Part shown: positions 15,948-25,816 of the stretch, in pieces
Numbering within the stretch: position 1 is the stretch's first letter
How the letters are laid out: every line of letters starts with the position of its first letter
NCBI RefSeq assembly: GCF_017305915.1
Contig: NZ_JAFKJN010000029.1
Span: 24,639-88,638, forward strand
From: Reyranella sp.
GTDB lineage: Bacteria; Pseudomonadota; Alphaproteobacteria; Reyranellales; Reyranellaceae
DNA: 64,000 bases
Direction: 5' to 3'
The notes under the pieces: generated by a model
What the model was told of the DNA's origin: nothing
Database searches by the model: none
The model's input: the letters and a program-made list of their open reading frames with translations, nothing else
Position numbers and translations under genes: made by a program

Positions 15948-17240
15948 TCAAGCTGTCTGCGGGCGATGCAGGTTGCGCGTGAACCACATGGCGAGCGACA
16001 GCATGGCGAACAGCAGCAGCGAGCCCGCCAGCAGGGCGACGTCCTCGAGCTGCAGCAGGGCGTAGAGCGCGGCGTACAGGACGGCGAGGAAACCGCCGAA
16101 GGCCAGGCCCGGCGCAAACCGGCGCTGCACGGCGCCGGTATAGACCGCGGCCTGGCCGGCGACGGCGGCGGCGCTCACCAGATAGGCTGACCCGAAGCCG
16201 ATCTGCTCGCTGAACGACAGCAGCAGGAGGTAAAAGACGCAGAGCGACAGGCCGATCAGGCCGTACTGCAGCGGATGCGGCCGCGTGCCGGTCGCCAGCT
16301 CGAACAGCAGGCAGGCGGCCAGGGTCAGGCCGATGAACAGCACGCCGTATTTGATCGCCCGGTCGGTCTCGCGATAGGCGTCGATCGGCGTGACCAGGGT
16401 GACGCCGAACGCCGATTCGAGCACCGCCGACGGCGCCGGTCCATCGGCGGGCAGGCGGCCCCAGAGCTGCGGATAGCCGCGGCCCAGCGACGAGGTCATC
16501 CAGGTCGCCCGGAAACCGTCCCGGCCGACCGTCTGGCTCGCGGGCAGGTAGGGGCCGACGAAGCTCGGCGACGGCCACGGCGAGACCAGCGTCGCCTCGG
16601 TGCGCTTGCCGAGCGGCACCAGCGACAACCGGCCGCTGCCCGCGAAGGTGATGCGGAAACGCACGGTCACGGAGTCGCGCGCGGCGAGGCCGCTACCGAG
16701 GCTCGCCTGCAGGGAGCTGAGCCAGCTGCCGGTATCGGCGGTCCATTCGACCGGCGTGCCGTCGACATCGACCGTCTCGGCGGAGAGCGAACGGTCCTCG
16801 CTGACGCCGACCAGCAGGCGGGCGGCGCTCCAGTCGAGCTCGTTGTCGCCGGCCGACAGCGCGCGCAGCTCGCGCAGGTCGAACTCGGCCACCACGTCGA
16901 GGCTGGCGCGATAGACCGGCACGGCGAACAGGCCGCGCCGGCGCTGCTCGGGCATGATCTCGCCGTTGAGGGTGAGCTTCTGCGGCAGCAGGATGGCCTG
17001 CCGCGACACCGGCCGCTCCTTGTGGGGCACCAGGATGCGCGGGCCGACGAAGGTCTGCGCCTTGCCCCACCACGTCTGGACGCTCTTGATCGCTTCCTCC
17101 TGGTAGCCCTGACGGTCGGCGACCACGGTGCCGACCAGGTCGAGCGGGATCTTGAGCGCCAGCGTGAGCGCGGCCAGCAAGAGGGCGCGGGCGAGCAGGC
17201 TGCCGCCCGACAGAAACTCGTAGGCAAGGCGGAAGATCAT
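15948..17240 (-). CDS. creD: CreD-like inner membrane protein
   Basis: The 430-residue protein matches CreD: an N-terminal helix (ALLLAALTLALKIPLDLVG) followed by a large periplasmic domain (about residues 45-285) and five or six C-terminal helices (KYGVLFIGLTLAACLLFELA onward, with HPLQYGLIGLSLCVFYLLLLSFSE as the family signature). CreD is an effector of the CreBC two-component system linked to envelope stress and beta-lactam responses. Here it is divergent from creBC with a 132-base shared promoter region. I used the ATG at 17240, which follows GGAG; an upstream in-frame ATG would add a charged extension before the membrane anchor. I found no clear TTCAC direct repeat of the E. coli cre-tag type. 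Confidence 0.88.
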   Translation of the reverse strand: MIFRLAYEFLSGGSLLARALLLAALTLALKIPLDLVGTVVADRQGYQEEAIKSVQTWWGKAQTFVGPRILVPHKERPVSRQAILLPQKLTLNGEIMPEQRRRGLFAVPVYRASLDVVAEFDLRELRALSAGDNELDWSAARLLVGVSEDRSLSAETVDVDGTPVEWTADTGSWLSSLQASLGSGLAARDSVTVRFRITFAGSGRLSLVPLGKRTEATLVSPWPSPSFVGPYLPASQTVGRDGFRATWMTSSLGRGYPQLWGRLPADGPAPSAVLESAFGVTLVTPIDAYRETDRAIKYGVLFIGLTLAACLLFELATGTRPHPLQYGLIGLSLCVFYLLLLSFSEQIGFGSAYLVSAAAVAGQAAVYTGAVQRRFAPGLAFGGFLAVLYAALYALLQLEDVALLAGSLLLFAMLSLAMWFTRNLHRPQTA

Positions 17241-17372
17241 CGGCGGTCTCCGGTTGTGACGGCGGGACCGTGCGGCCGGGGCGTGCAGGGAAGGCGCAGG
17301 AGTCATGGATTTTCGATGCAAAGCGCGGCGCCCCCGTCGACAGGCCGCGGGCCGGCGCTAGAGTTGCAACCC

Positions 17373-18044
17373 ATGCGAAAGGTTCTGGTCGTCGACGACG
17401 ATGCGCATATCCGGGACGTGGTGTGCTTCGCCCTGCGGCGGGCGGGCTTCCAGCCGCGCGCCGCCGGCGACGGCAAGGCCGGGCTGGAGACGGCGGCGCG
17501 TGAGCTGCCGGCGCTGGTGATCCTCGACATCCTGATGCCCGAGCTCGACGGCACCGAGGTCTGCCGCCGCCTGCGCAGCCAGTCCGATGTGCCGATCATC
17601 TTCCTCACCTCCAAGGACGAGGAGATGGACCGCATCCTGGGGCTCGAGCTCGGCGCCGACGACTATGTCGTGAAGCCGTTCAGCCCGGGCGAGCTGGTGG
17701 CGCGGGTCAAGGCGGTGCTGCGGCGCAAGGGCGGCGCCGCGCCCGAGACCGAGCGTCTGGTGCGCGGCGCGCTGGTGATCGACCTCGAGGCCCACACCGC
17801 CTCGTGGGCCGGCACCGAGGTGCCGCTCACCGCCACCGAGTTCTCGCTGCTCAAGGCGATCGCCGCCCAGCCGCGCCGCGCCTTCACCCGCGACAACCTG
17901 ATGACGGCGGCCTATGCCAACGCCCGCTTCGTCAGCGACCGCACGATCGACAGCCACGTCCGCCACATCCGCGCCAAGTTCCAGGCGCTGGGCGGCGACC
18001 CGATCGAGACGGTGCACGGCGTCGGCTACAAGCTCGCGAGCTGA
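17373..18044 (+). CDS. creB: CreB-like OmpR-family response regulator
   Basis: The 223-residue regulator has a receiver domain with the acidic pair VVDDDAHI, phospho-acceptor Asp in VILDILMPELDG (about residue 52), Thr in IIFLTSKDEE and Lys in DYVVKPFSPGEL, then an OmpR-type winged helix (residues 125-223) with LTATEFSLLKAIAA and RTIDSHVRHIRAKF. It is activated by the adjacent histidine kinase and, by context, controls the divergent creD gene. The kinase gene follows nine bases downstream. Assignment to Cre rather than another OmpR pair rests on the creD neighbour and the gene order. Confidence 0.88.
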   Translation: MRKVLVVDDDAHIRDVVCFALRRAGFQPRAAGDGKAGLETAARELPALVILDILMPELDGTEVCRRLRSQSDVPIIFLTSKDEEMDRILGLELGADDYVVKPFSPGELVARVKAVLRRKGGAAPETERLVRGALVIDLEAHTASWAGTEVPLTATEFSLLKAIAAQPRRAFTRDNLMTAAYANARFVSDRTIDSHVRHIRAKFQALGGDPIETVHGVGYKLAS

Positions 18045-18053
18045 GCCGGTCCG

Positions 18054-19643
18054 TTGCGTCTGCCCGGCATCCGCACGCTGCTGCTGGCGACCTATCTCGC
18101 CGTCCTGCTGCTGCCGGTCGCGGGCATCGGCATCCTGCGGCTCTACGAGAGCGCGCTGATCCGCCAGACCGAGGCCGAGCTGATGGCGCAGGCCGCGGTG
18201 TTGTCCGCGTCCTACCGCGCCACCTGGCTGGAACGCGCGCCGGCCGGCGCGCTCGAGGCGATGCCCAAGGTCGAGCTGCAATGGGCGGGCAGCGTCCAGT
18301 ATGGCGCCGGCTGGATCCCGCTGCTGCCGCAGCTCGACCTTGCCGACGCGCCGATCCTGCCGCGGCCGGCCGACGCCGTGCCGCCGCCGCAGCCCGCCGA
18401 TCCGGTGGCGCTGGCGGTCGCGCGCTCGCTCGACCCCGTGGTCAAGGAGGCGCGGCGCATGACGCTCGCCGGCATGCGCATCCTCGACGCAAGCGGCGTC
18501 GTGGTGGCGGCGACGCAGGACGAGGACCTCGGCAAGAGCCTGGCGGCGCAGGACGAGGTGGCGCATGCGCTGCGCGGCGCACCCAAGGCGGCGTTGCGCG
18601 AGCGCGACGTCGATCCGGCCGACTACAGCATGATCTCGATCAGCCGAAACACGGCGCTGCGCGTGTTCGTGGCGGTGCCGATCCTGGCCGAGGGCCATGT
18701 GCTGGGCGCCGTGCTGGTGTCGCGCACGCCGCGCAACATCGTGCAGACGCTGTACAGCAAGCGCTATGCGCTGCTCGAGCTGGCGATCGTGCTGCTGGCG
18801 ACGGTGACGGCGCTCGCCTGGTTCACCGGCCAGACGGTGATCCGGCCGACCCGCCAGCTCGCGGCGATGGCGCGGCGGGTGGCGCGCGGCGAGATCCGCG
18901 CCGTCGAGCCATTGCACCGGCCGCTGATGCGCGAGGCGCGCGAGCTCTCCGACTCGATCGTCACCATGGCGCGCAAGCTCGAGGCGCGCGCCGACTATGT
19001 GCGCGAGCTGGCGCTCGGCATCAGCCACGAGTTCAAGACGCCGCTCACCGGCATCCGCGGCGGCGCCGAGCTGCTGCGCGACCATCTCGGCGAGATGTCG
19101 GAGGACGAGCGGCGGCGCTTCCTGTCGAACATGCTGGCCGACACCGCGCGGCTGGAGCGGCTGGTCACCCGCATCCTCGAGCTGGCCCGCGCCGACGCCG
19201 TCACGCCGCAGGGCGACGAGCGCTGCGATGTCGCCGCGGCGGCGGCCGAGATCGCGGCCGAGGCGCGCAAGGCCGGGCAGCGGGTCGCGGTCGAGGCTAT
19301 GCCGGCATCCTTGCCCGCCACCATCGACCGCACCTCGTTCGACATCGCGCTGGCCAACCTGCTCGACAATGCGCGCCAGCATGCCGGTGCCCAAGCCTCG
19401 GTGACGATCTCCGGCCGCCTGGCCGACGGCGTTGTGGTCGAGGTGCGCGACGACGGCGTCGGCGTCTCGCCGGGCAATGCCCAGCGCATTTTCGACCGCT
19501 TCTTCACCACCCGGCGTGACGCCGGCGGCACGGGGCTGGGCCTCGCTATCGCCCAGCGCCGCGTTCAGGCGTTCGGCGGCGAGCTGTCGCTGGAGGCGGC
19601 CGAGAAGGGCGCCCTGTTCCGGATTCGGCTGAAACCGGCCTAA
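18054..19643 (+). CDS. creC: CreC-like membrane sensor histidine kinase
   Basis: This 529-residue kinase has two membrane helices (about residues 8-28 and 235-260) flanking a periplasmic sensor domain of about 200 residues, a HAMP-like linker (RPTRQLAAMARRVARGEI), the H-box LGISHEFKTPLTGIRGG with the phospho-His, and the catalytic boxes NLLDNARQHAG (N), VRDDGVGVS (G1) and GGTGLGLAI (G2). It phosphorylates the CreB-like regulator encoded just upstream. The start is TTG nine bases after creB; no ATG precedes the first helix. Two hairpins sit at and just after the stop codon, marking the end of the operon. Confidence 0.88.
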   Translation: MRLPGIRTLLLATYLAVLLLPVAGIGILRLYESALIRQTEAELMAQAAVLSASYRATWLERAPAGALEAMPKVELQWAGSVQYGAGWIPLLPQLDLADAPILPRPADAVPPPQPADPVALAVARSLDPVVKEARRMTLAGMRILDASGVVVAATQDEDLGKSLAAQDEVAHALRGAPKAALRERDVDPADYSMISISRNTALRVFVAVPILAEGHVLGAVLVSRTPRNIVQTLYSKRYALLELAIVLLATVTALAWFTGQTVIRPTRQLAAMARRVARGEIRAVEPLHRPLMREARELSDSIVTMARKLEARADYVRELALGISHEFKTPLTGIRGGAELLRDHLGEMSEDERRRFLSNMLADTARLERLVTRILELARADAVTPQGDERCDVAAAAAEIAAEARKAGQRVAVEAMPASLPATIDRTSFDIALANLLDNARQHAGAQASVTISGRLADGVVVEVRDDGVGVSPGNAQRIFDRFFTTRRDAGGTGLGLAIAQRRVQAFGGELSLEAAEKGALFRIRLKPA

Positions 19644-19652
19644 GGGCCGAGA

Positions 19653-19672
19653 CTTCCCACCGCCGTGGGAAG
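19653..19672 (+). terminator. Hairpin after creBC
   Basis: A perfect stem with arms CTTCCCAC and GTGGGAAG around a CGCC loop lies ten bases after the creC stop. A shorter CGGCC-TAAG-GGCCG hairpin contains the stop codon itself. There is no T-run, so this is at best a weak or Rho-assisted terminator. Confidence 0.4.
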
Positions 19673-19753
19673 CCTCCGATGCACTTGGCACAAGGCTTTT
19701 CCGGGAATCCTGCCGACACACCCTCCCTCCCCCATGGTGTTAGGATACCGCGT

Positions 19754-21102
19754 ATGACCGTTGCCGCCCGCTTTGCCGCCCATGCGCTCGAGATGCGCTT
19801 TTCCGATCTGCCGGCGACGGCCGTCGAACGAGCCAAGGTGTACGTCCTCGACAGCCTCGGGGTCGGCATCGCCGGCTCCTCGGTCGACGGCGGCGACGGG
19901 CTGCTGCGCGTCGCGTCCGGCTGGGGCGCGCCGGCGGTGCCGGTCTGGGGACGGGCGACGCGGCTCGCGGCGCCGGCGGCCGCCTTCCTCAACGCCTGGC
20001 AGATGCACAATCAGGAATACGACTGCCTGCACGAGGGCGCCGTGGTGCATGCCCTGGCGACGACCCTGCCGGTGGCGCTGGCCGCCGCGACTCAGCGCGG
20101 CGTGACGGGCCGCAAGCTGATCGCCGCGGTCGCGGTCGGCGCGGATATCGCGGCGGGGCTCGGCCTCGCCTCGAAGGCCGGGTTTCGCTTCTTCCGGCCG
20201 GGGACGGCCGGAGGTTTCGGCGCCGTCGCGGCAGCCGCGCGCCTGCTGGGGCTCGATCGGAAGGCACTGGAAGCGGCCTTCGCCTGGCAGCTCGCTCAGG
20301 TCAGCGGCACCATGCAGGCCCACACCGAGGGCAGCCCCATCCTGCCGGCACAGGTCGCGTTCAATGCGCGGGCGGCGCTGCAGTCCTGCGAGCTGGCGAC
20401 ACTCGGCTGGGCGCCGCCGCAGGCGATCTTCGAGGGACCCTACGGTTATCTCAGCCTGTTCGAGGGCGCCTTCGAGCTGGAACCGATCCTCGAGAGCCTC
20501 GGCCGCGACTGGCGGATCGCCGAATTCAGCCACAAGCCGTTCCCGGCCGGCCGCGCCACCCATGGCGGGATCGAAGGCGTCATGGCGCTGCAGGCCGACC
20601 ACGGCTTCGCGGCTGCCGACGTGGCCAAGGTGGAAATCGATGCGCCGCCGCTGATCGTCCGCCTGGTCGGGCGCCCGCCGCGGGCCGATGCGAGGGCGAG
20701 CTACCTGCGCCTCTGCGTGGCCTACGCCGTGGCCAGGGTGCTGAAGAACGGCGCAATCGATCTGTCGGATTTCCGCGGGCAGGCGCTGACCGATCCCGAG
20801 ACGCATGTGCTCGCCGCGCGCGTCGCGACCCGCGACGACGGCAATCCCGATCCCAATGCCCTCGCGCCGCAGACCGTGACCGTCCATCTCAAGAATGGCG
20901 CGGCGCTCTCCTGGCGCTGCAAGACCATGCTTGCCCATCCGGCGCGGCCGCTGACGCGCGATCAGCACCTCGCCAAGTTCCACCGCTGCCTCGCGTTCGC
21001 CGCGACCCCGCTGCCGCCGGGCACGGCCGACCGCCTGATCGAAACCGTTGACCGCCTGGAAAGCGCTGACGATGTCGGCGCGCTCGGCGAATTGGCGGCG
21101 GG

Positions 21103-21118
<16 letters not shown>
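19754..21118 (+). CDS. MmgE/PrpD family protein
   Basis: The 454-residue protein fits the MmgE/PrpD fold: an N-terminal all-helical domain with VERAKVYVLDSLGVGIAG and NAWQMHNQEYDCLHEG (the acid-binding His/Asp region), and a C-terminal domain from about residue 265 with FSHKPFPAGRATHGGIEG. Family members include 2-methylcitrate dehydratase and cis-aconitate decarboxylase, so a dehydratase or decarboxylase of a tricarboxylic or branched acid is likely. It stands alone on the plus strand, ending 15 bases inside the convergent livF gene. No methylcitrate cycle genes are nearby, so a 2-methylcitrate role is not supported by context. Confidence 0.82.
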
Positions 21119-21803
<685 letters not shown>

Positions 21804-21804
<1 letters not shown>

Positions 21805-22553
21805 CACGCGCCGTCCTCGCCGAGATAGGCCTGGCGGACCTCGGGATGGCGGCGGATCTCGTCCGGCGTGCCGCAGAAGAGGGCGCGGCCATAGACCAGC
21901 ACGGTGATGCGGTCGGCCAGCGCGAACACCGCATCCATGTCGTGCTCGATGAGCAGCATGCCGCAGCGGCTCTTGAGGCCGCGCAAGGTTTCGACCATGC
22001 GCTGGCTCTCCTCGGCGCCCATGCCGGCCATCGGCTCGTCGAGCAGCAGCAGCTTGGGCTCGCCCGCCATCGCCATGGCGATCTCGAGCTGGCGCTGCTC
22101 GCCATGGCTGAGCGCCGCGGCGGGCGTCGTGGCGCGCGCACCGAGGCCGACGGCGTCGAGGCCGGCCTGCGCCTTGGCGCGCCGTGCGCGGTCGCGGCGG
22201 ACGTCGGCGAGGAAGCGGAAGGAATGGCCGTCGTGTGCCTGGAGGGCGAGCGCCACGTTGTCGAGAGCGGAGAACTCGCGCAGCACCGAGGTGATCTGGA
22301 ACGAGCGACCGAGGCCCAGCCGTACCCGCGCATGCGTCGGCAGGTGGGTGACGTCGCGGCCGGCGAAGCGGATCGTCCCTGAGTCGGGCGCGAGGTTGCC
22401 GGTGAGCTGGCCGACCAGCGTCGTCTTGCCGGCGCCGTTGGGACCGATCAGGGCGTGGATCTCGCCGTCCGCCACGTCGATCGAGACGTTGTCGGTGGCG
22501 ATCAGGCCGCCGAAGCGCTTGACCAGCCGGTCGGCGGTGAGCAGGGCGGTCAT
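21804..22553 (-). CDS. livG: Branched-chain-type ABC transporter ATPase LivG (aromatic cluster)
   Basis: The 249-residue ATPase has Walker A IGPNGAGKTTLVGQLTG, a degenerate signature LSHGEQRQLEIAMAMA and Walker B LLLLDEPMAGMGAEE, all usual for LivG. The H-loop is LLIEHDMDAVF. It forms the nucleotide-binding heterodimer with LivF. The start overlaps the livM stop by four bases, and its own stop overlaps the livF start, giving an unbroken translational chain through the operon. Confidence 0.9.
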
Positions 22554-23512
22554 TCGCGCGCCCTCAGCAGCGAGGCCATGCCGCCCCGGGCATAGAGGGC
22601 GACGATCACCAGCAGCGGGCCGAATGCGAGCTGCCAGTATTCGCCCCAGCCCTTGTGCAGCAGGTCGAGGAAGGGCTTCAGCAGCTCCTCCAGCGCGAAG
22701 AAGACGACGGCTCCGTAGAGCGGCCCGAAGCGTACGCCGATGCCGCCCAGCACGACGATCACGATCAGGTCGCCCGACTTCACCCACGACATCATCGCGG
22801 GCGAGACATAGGCGCCCTCGTTGGCGAGCAGGATGCCGGCCAGCCCGCCGAAGGCGCCGGCGATGATGCAGGCGACCAGGCGGACCTGGAACACCGGGAA
22901 GCCGAGCGCGGTCATGCGCAGCTCGTTCGACTTGGCGCCGCGCAGCACGTAGCCGAATCGCGAATGGGCGAGCCGGCCGCAGAACCACAGGGTGCCGCAG
23001 AGCAGCGCGAAACACAGCCAGTAGAACTGCGCCTTGTCGCGCAGGTCGATGATCCCGAAGCGGCTGCGGCTGATGTTCAGGCCGTCGTCGCCGCCATATC
23101 CTTCGAGTCCCGAGGCGAGGTAGTAGACGAGCTGCGCGAAGGCGAGCGTGATCATGATGAAGTAGACGCCGCGGGTCCTGAGCGACAGCGCGCCGACCAG
23201 CGTCGCCCACGCGATCGAGACGGCGAGCGCGACCGGCCACTGGATCCAGCCGCTCTGGATGCCCTCGGCCGAGAGGATGCCGACGGCGTAGCCGCCGATG
23301 CCGAAGAAGGCGGCATGGCCGAAGCTCACCAGCCCGCCATAGCCCAGGATCATGTTCAGGCTGACCGCGGCGATCGACCAGATGACGATGCGCGTGCCGA
23401 CCGACAGCAGGTAGCGCTGGTCGAACGCCTGGGTGAGCAGCGGCAGGACCGCCAGCAGCACCAGCAGCAGTGCCGTGACGATCGCGCGCGGCTGTTTGAG
23501 ACGCTCGATCAC
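22550..23512 (-). CDS. livM: Branched-chain-type ABC transporter permease LivM (aromatic cluster)
   Basis: This 320-residue inner-membrane permease has about 9-10 helices and the LivM core: NMILGYGGLVSFGHAAFFGIGGY near residue 50, SLRTRGVYFIMITLAFAQ near residue 110 and the ATPase-contact loop ALGFPVFQVRLVACIIAGAFGG. It pairs with LivH. I chose the GTG at 23512 because it overlaps the livH stop (GTGA); a longer frame would run 33 bases further into livH with no ribosome site. Confidence 0.9.
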   Translation of the reverse strand: MIERLKQPRAIVTALLLVLLAVLPLLTQAFDQRYLLSVGTRIVIWSIAAVSLNMILGYGGLVSFGHAAFFGIGGYAVGILSAEGIQSGWIQWPVALAVSIAWATLVGALSLRTRGVYFIMITLAFAQLVYYLASGLEGYGGDDGLNISRSRFGIIDLRDKAQFYWLCFALLCGTLWFCGRLAHSRFGYVLRGAKSNELRMTALGFPVFQVRLVACIIAGAFGGLAGILLANEGAYVSPAMMSWVKSGDLIVIVVLGGIGVRFGPLYGAVVFFALEELLKPFLDLLHKGWGEYWQLAFGPLLVIVALYARGGMASLLRARE

Positions 23513-24423
23513 GTGCGCTGCCCGAACAGGCCGGTCGGCCGCCACACCAGCACGGCGGCCATCAGGACGTAGATCAGCACCTGGCTGATCGCGGGCGCGG
23601 CGGCCGACGCCGAGGCGGGCGGCAGGAAGGCCTTGAGCAGCTCGGGCAGGAAGGCGCGGCCGACGATGTCGATCTGGCCCACGATCATGGCGGCGACGAA
23701 CGCGCCCTTGATCGAGCCGATGCCGCCGATGACGATGATCACGAAGGCGAGGATCAGGATGTCGTCGCCCATGCCGATCTTCACCGAGGCGATCGGCGCC
23801 GCCATCAGGCCGGCCAGGCCTGCGAACACCGCGCCGAGGCCGAACACCAGGCTGAACAGCAGCTCGATATTGACGCCCAGCGCCGCGATCATGCGCCGGT
23901 TGGAGGCGCCGGCACGGATCAGCATGCCCATGCGGGTGCGCGCCACCAGCCAGGCGAGCAGCAGCGCCACCAGGCTGCCGACCACGATCAGGGCGAAGCG
24001 GTAGGCCGGGTAGGGCACGCCCGGCAGGATCTGCACGGTGTGGCTCAGGAACGACGGCACGGCGATGCTCTTGCCGGCCGGACCCCAGACCAGGCGCACC
24101 AGGTCGTTGAAGAACAGGATCAGGCCGAAGGTCGCCAGCACCTGGTCGAGATGGTCGCGCGCGTACAGCCTTCGCACGACCGTCATCTCGAGCAGCACGC
24201 CGACCACGAAGGTCGCCGGGAGGGCGAGCAGCGCACCCAGCACGAACGAATCGGTCCAGGTGATGAAGGTCCAGGCGAGGTACGCGCCCACCATGTAGAG
24301 CGAGCCGTGCGCCAGGTTGACGAGGTCCATGATGCCGAAGGTCAGCGTCAGCCCGGCCGCGAGCAGGAACATCAGCAGCCCGAGTTGGACGCCGTTCAGC
24401 ACCTGGATCAGGAGATAGTCCAT
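23509..24423 (-). CDS. livH: Branched-chain-type ABC transporter permease LivH (aromatic cluster)
   Basis: The 304-residue permease has eight or so helices, the N-terminal LNGVQLGLLMFLLAAGLTLTFGIMDLVNLAHG signature, and the loop GVNIELLFSLVFGLGAVFAGLAG that couples to the ATPases. The ATG follows GAGGGGACA. A 167-base gap separates it from livK and contains a GAGA-loop hairpin and a palindromic repeat element, which could lower expression of the permease relative to the binding protein. The system lacks obvious substrate marks. Confidence 0.9.
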   Translation of the reverse strand: MDYLLIQVLNGVQLGLLMFLLAAGLTLTFGIMDLVNLAHGSLYMVGAYLAWTFITWTDSFVLGALLALPATFVVGVLLEMTVVRRLYARDHLDQVLATFGLILFFNDLVRLVWGPAGKSIAVPSFLSHTVQILPGVPYPAYRFALIVVGSLVALLLAWLVARTRMGMLIRAGASNRRMIAALGVNIELLFSLVFGLGAVFAGLAGLMAAPIASVKIGMGDDILILAFVIIVIGGIGSIKGAFVAAMIVGQIDIVGRAFLPELLKAFLPPASASAAAPAISQVLIYVLMAAVLVWRPTGLFGQRT

Positions 24424-24441
24424 TGTCCCCTCAAACGAAAC

Positions 24442-24461
24442 GGGAGCGCGAGAGCGCTCCC
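24442..24461 (-). terminator. Hairpin between livK and livH
   Basis: A perfect eight-base stem, GGGAGCGC and GCGCTCCC, closes a GAGA tetraloop. On the minus strand it is followed by CGTTTCGTTT, then the livH ribosome site. It could act as a partial terminator or a 3' end protector for the abundant livK message. Confidence 0.45.
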
Positions 24462-24467
24462 ATTCCT

Positions 24468-24582
24468 TTCCTCCCCATTCCGATGGCGAGGTGTCGCCGC
24501 CTCACGGCGACGGCGGGGTCAAGACTCATGACCCCTCCGTCAGCGTAAGACGCTGACACCTCCCCAGAAGACTGGGGAGGAA
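24468..24582. repeat. Palindromic intergenic repeat element, copy A
   Basis: The element is bounded by inverted arms TTCCTCCCCA (24468-24477) and TGGGGAGGAA (24573-24582). It contains the 35-base core 24526-24560, which recurs exactly, in reverse complement, at 50409-50443. Internal hairpins include GTCAGCGT/ACGCTGAC and a perfect nine-base stem at 24559-24580. It is probably a small non-autonomous mobile palindrome. Confidence 0.75.
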
Positions 24583-24590
24583 TCCATGCC

Positions 24591-25769
24591 TCACTTCATC
24601 GAGCACTTGTCGTAGTAGGCGTCCTTGCCGTCCTTGACCGCGGTGGCGATGGTCTTGACCGTCATCATGCCGGCGGCGTCCTTCACCGTCTCCTGGATGT
24701 AGAAGTTCTGGATCGGGAACTGGTTGGTGTTGAACTTGAAGTCGCCGCGCAGCGACTTGAAGTTGGCCTTCTTCAGCTCGGCCCGCACCTTGTCCTTGTT
24801 GGAGAGGTCGCCCTTCAGCGCCTCGGCGGCCGAGGCGATCAGCATGATCGCGTCGTAGCTCTGCGCGCCGTAGTAGGACGGGTAGACGTTGTGCTTCTTC
24901 TTGAAGTCGGCGACGTAGCGCTTGTTCTGCTCGTTCGGCAGGTCGTTGACCCACTCCTGGGCGCCGAGCGTGCCGAGCGCCGCTTCGCCCTGCTGCGGCA
25001 GCGTGATCGCGTCGATCGAGAACACCTGGTAGAGCGGCACGGTCTTGTTGAGGCCGGCCTGCACCCACTGCTTGACGAACTGCACGCCGTGCGCGCCGGG
25101 ATAGAAGATGAAGATGCCGTCGGGCTTGGCCTGGGCGATCTTGGTCAGCTCGGCCGAGAAGTCGAGCTGGTCGGGCCACTTGGTGTAGTCCTCGCCGAGC
25201 AGCTTGCCCTTGTAGGTGCGCTTGACGCCCGCGAGCATGTCCTTGCCGGCAGCGTAGTTCGGGCCGACGACGTAGAGGCTCTTGACGCCCTTGGTGTTGA
25301 GGTAGTCGCCCATCGCCATCGGCGTCTGGTCGTTCTGCCACGAGGTCGAGAAGTAGTTCTTGTTGCACAGCTCGCCCGCGATCTGCGACGGGCCGGCATT
25401 GGCCGAGATCAGGATGGTGTCGCCCTCGTCGGTCACGGTCTTGAGCGAGGCGAGCAGCACGTTCGACCAGATGTAGCCGGCGACGAAGCTCACCTTGTCC
25501 TGCTGCACGAGCTTCTCCGACCGCGCCTTGCCGACGTCGGGCTTGAACTGGTCGTCCTCGTAGACGATCTCGATCGGCTTGCCGGCGATCTTGCCGCCGA
25601 GATGCTCCTTGGCGAGCTCGACCGAGCGGCGCATGTCCTCGCCGATCGCCGCCTGCGGGCCCGAGAAGGTGCTGACGAAACCGATCTTGACGCTCTGCTG
25701 CGCCCCCGCGGGCTGCAGCGCGAGCGCCGCCAACGCGATTGTTGCGGACCCAAACAATTTGGCCGTCAT
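24591..25769 (-). CDS. livK: Branched-chain-type ABC transporter substrate-binding protein LivK (aromatic cluster)
   Basis: The 392-residue periplasmic protein has a Sec signal (KLFGSATIALAALALQPAGAQ) and a type I periplasmic binding fold beginning QSVKIGFVSTFSGPQAAIGED. Later landmarks are VVGPNYAAGKDMLAGVKR and YGAQSYDAIMLIASAAEAL. It is of the kind found with aromatic-acid importers rather than the leucine-specific type, and its position directly after benzoate-CoA ligase supports benzoate or a related ring acid as ligand. The ATG at 25769 follows GGGAGTGGGG; an upstream in-frame ATG lacks a site. Confidence 0.88.
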   Translation of the reverse strand: MTAKLFGSATIALAALALQPAGAQQSVKIGFVSTFSGPQAAIGEDMRRSVELAKEHLGGKIAGKPIEIVYEDDQFKPDVGKARSEKLVQQDKVSFVAGYIWSNVLLASLKTVTDEGDTILISANAGPSQIAGELCNKNYFSTSWQNDQTPMAMGDYLNTKGVKSLYVVGPNYAAGKDMLAGVKRTYKGKLLGEDYTKWPDQLDFSAELTKIAQAKPDGIFIFYPGAHGVQFVKQWVQAGLNKTVPLYQVFSIDAITLPQQGEAALGTLGAQEWVNDLPNEQNKRYVADFKKKHNVYPSYYGAQSYDAIMLIASAAEALKGDLSNKDKVRAELKKANFKSLRGDFKFNTNQFPIQNFYIQETVKDAAGMMTVKTIATAVKDGKDAYYDKCSMK

Positions 25770-25816
25770 GTGCCCCACTCCCTGTTTCAGTCGGTCTGTA
25801 TATGAGCCGAAAACCT

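Noticed and set aside
17358..19721. 787-codon minus-strand frame over creBC
   Set aside because: It is antisense to the response regulator and kinase, which have every expected motif.
24424..24590. Possible Rho-independent terminator ending the liv operon before livH
   Set aside because: The hairpins are strong but there is no T-run directly after them and the operon continues; reported as hairpin and repeat, not as an operon end.
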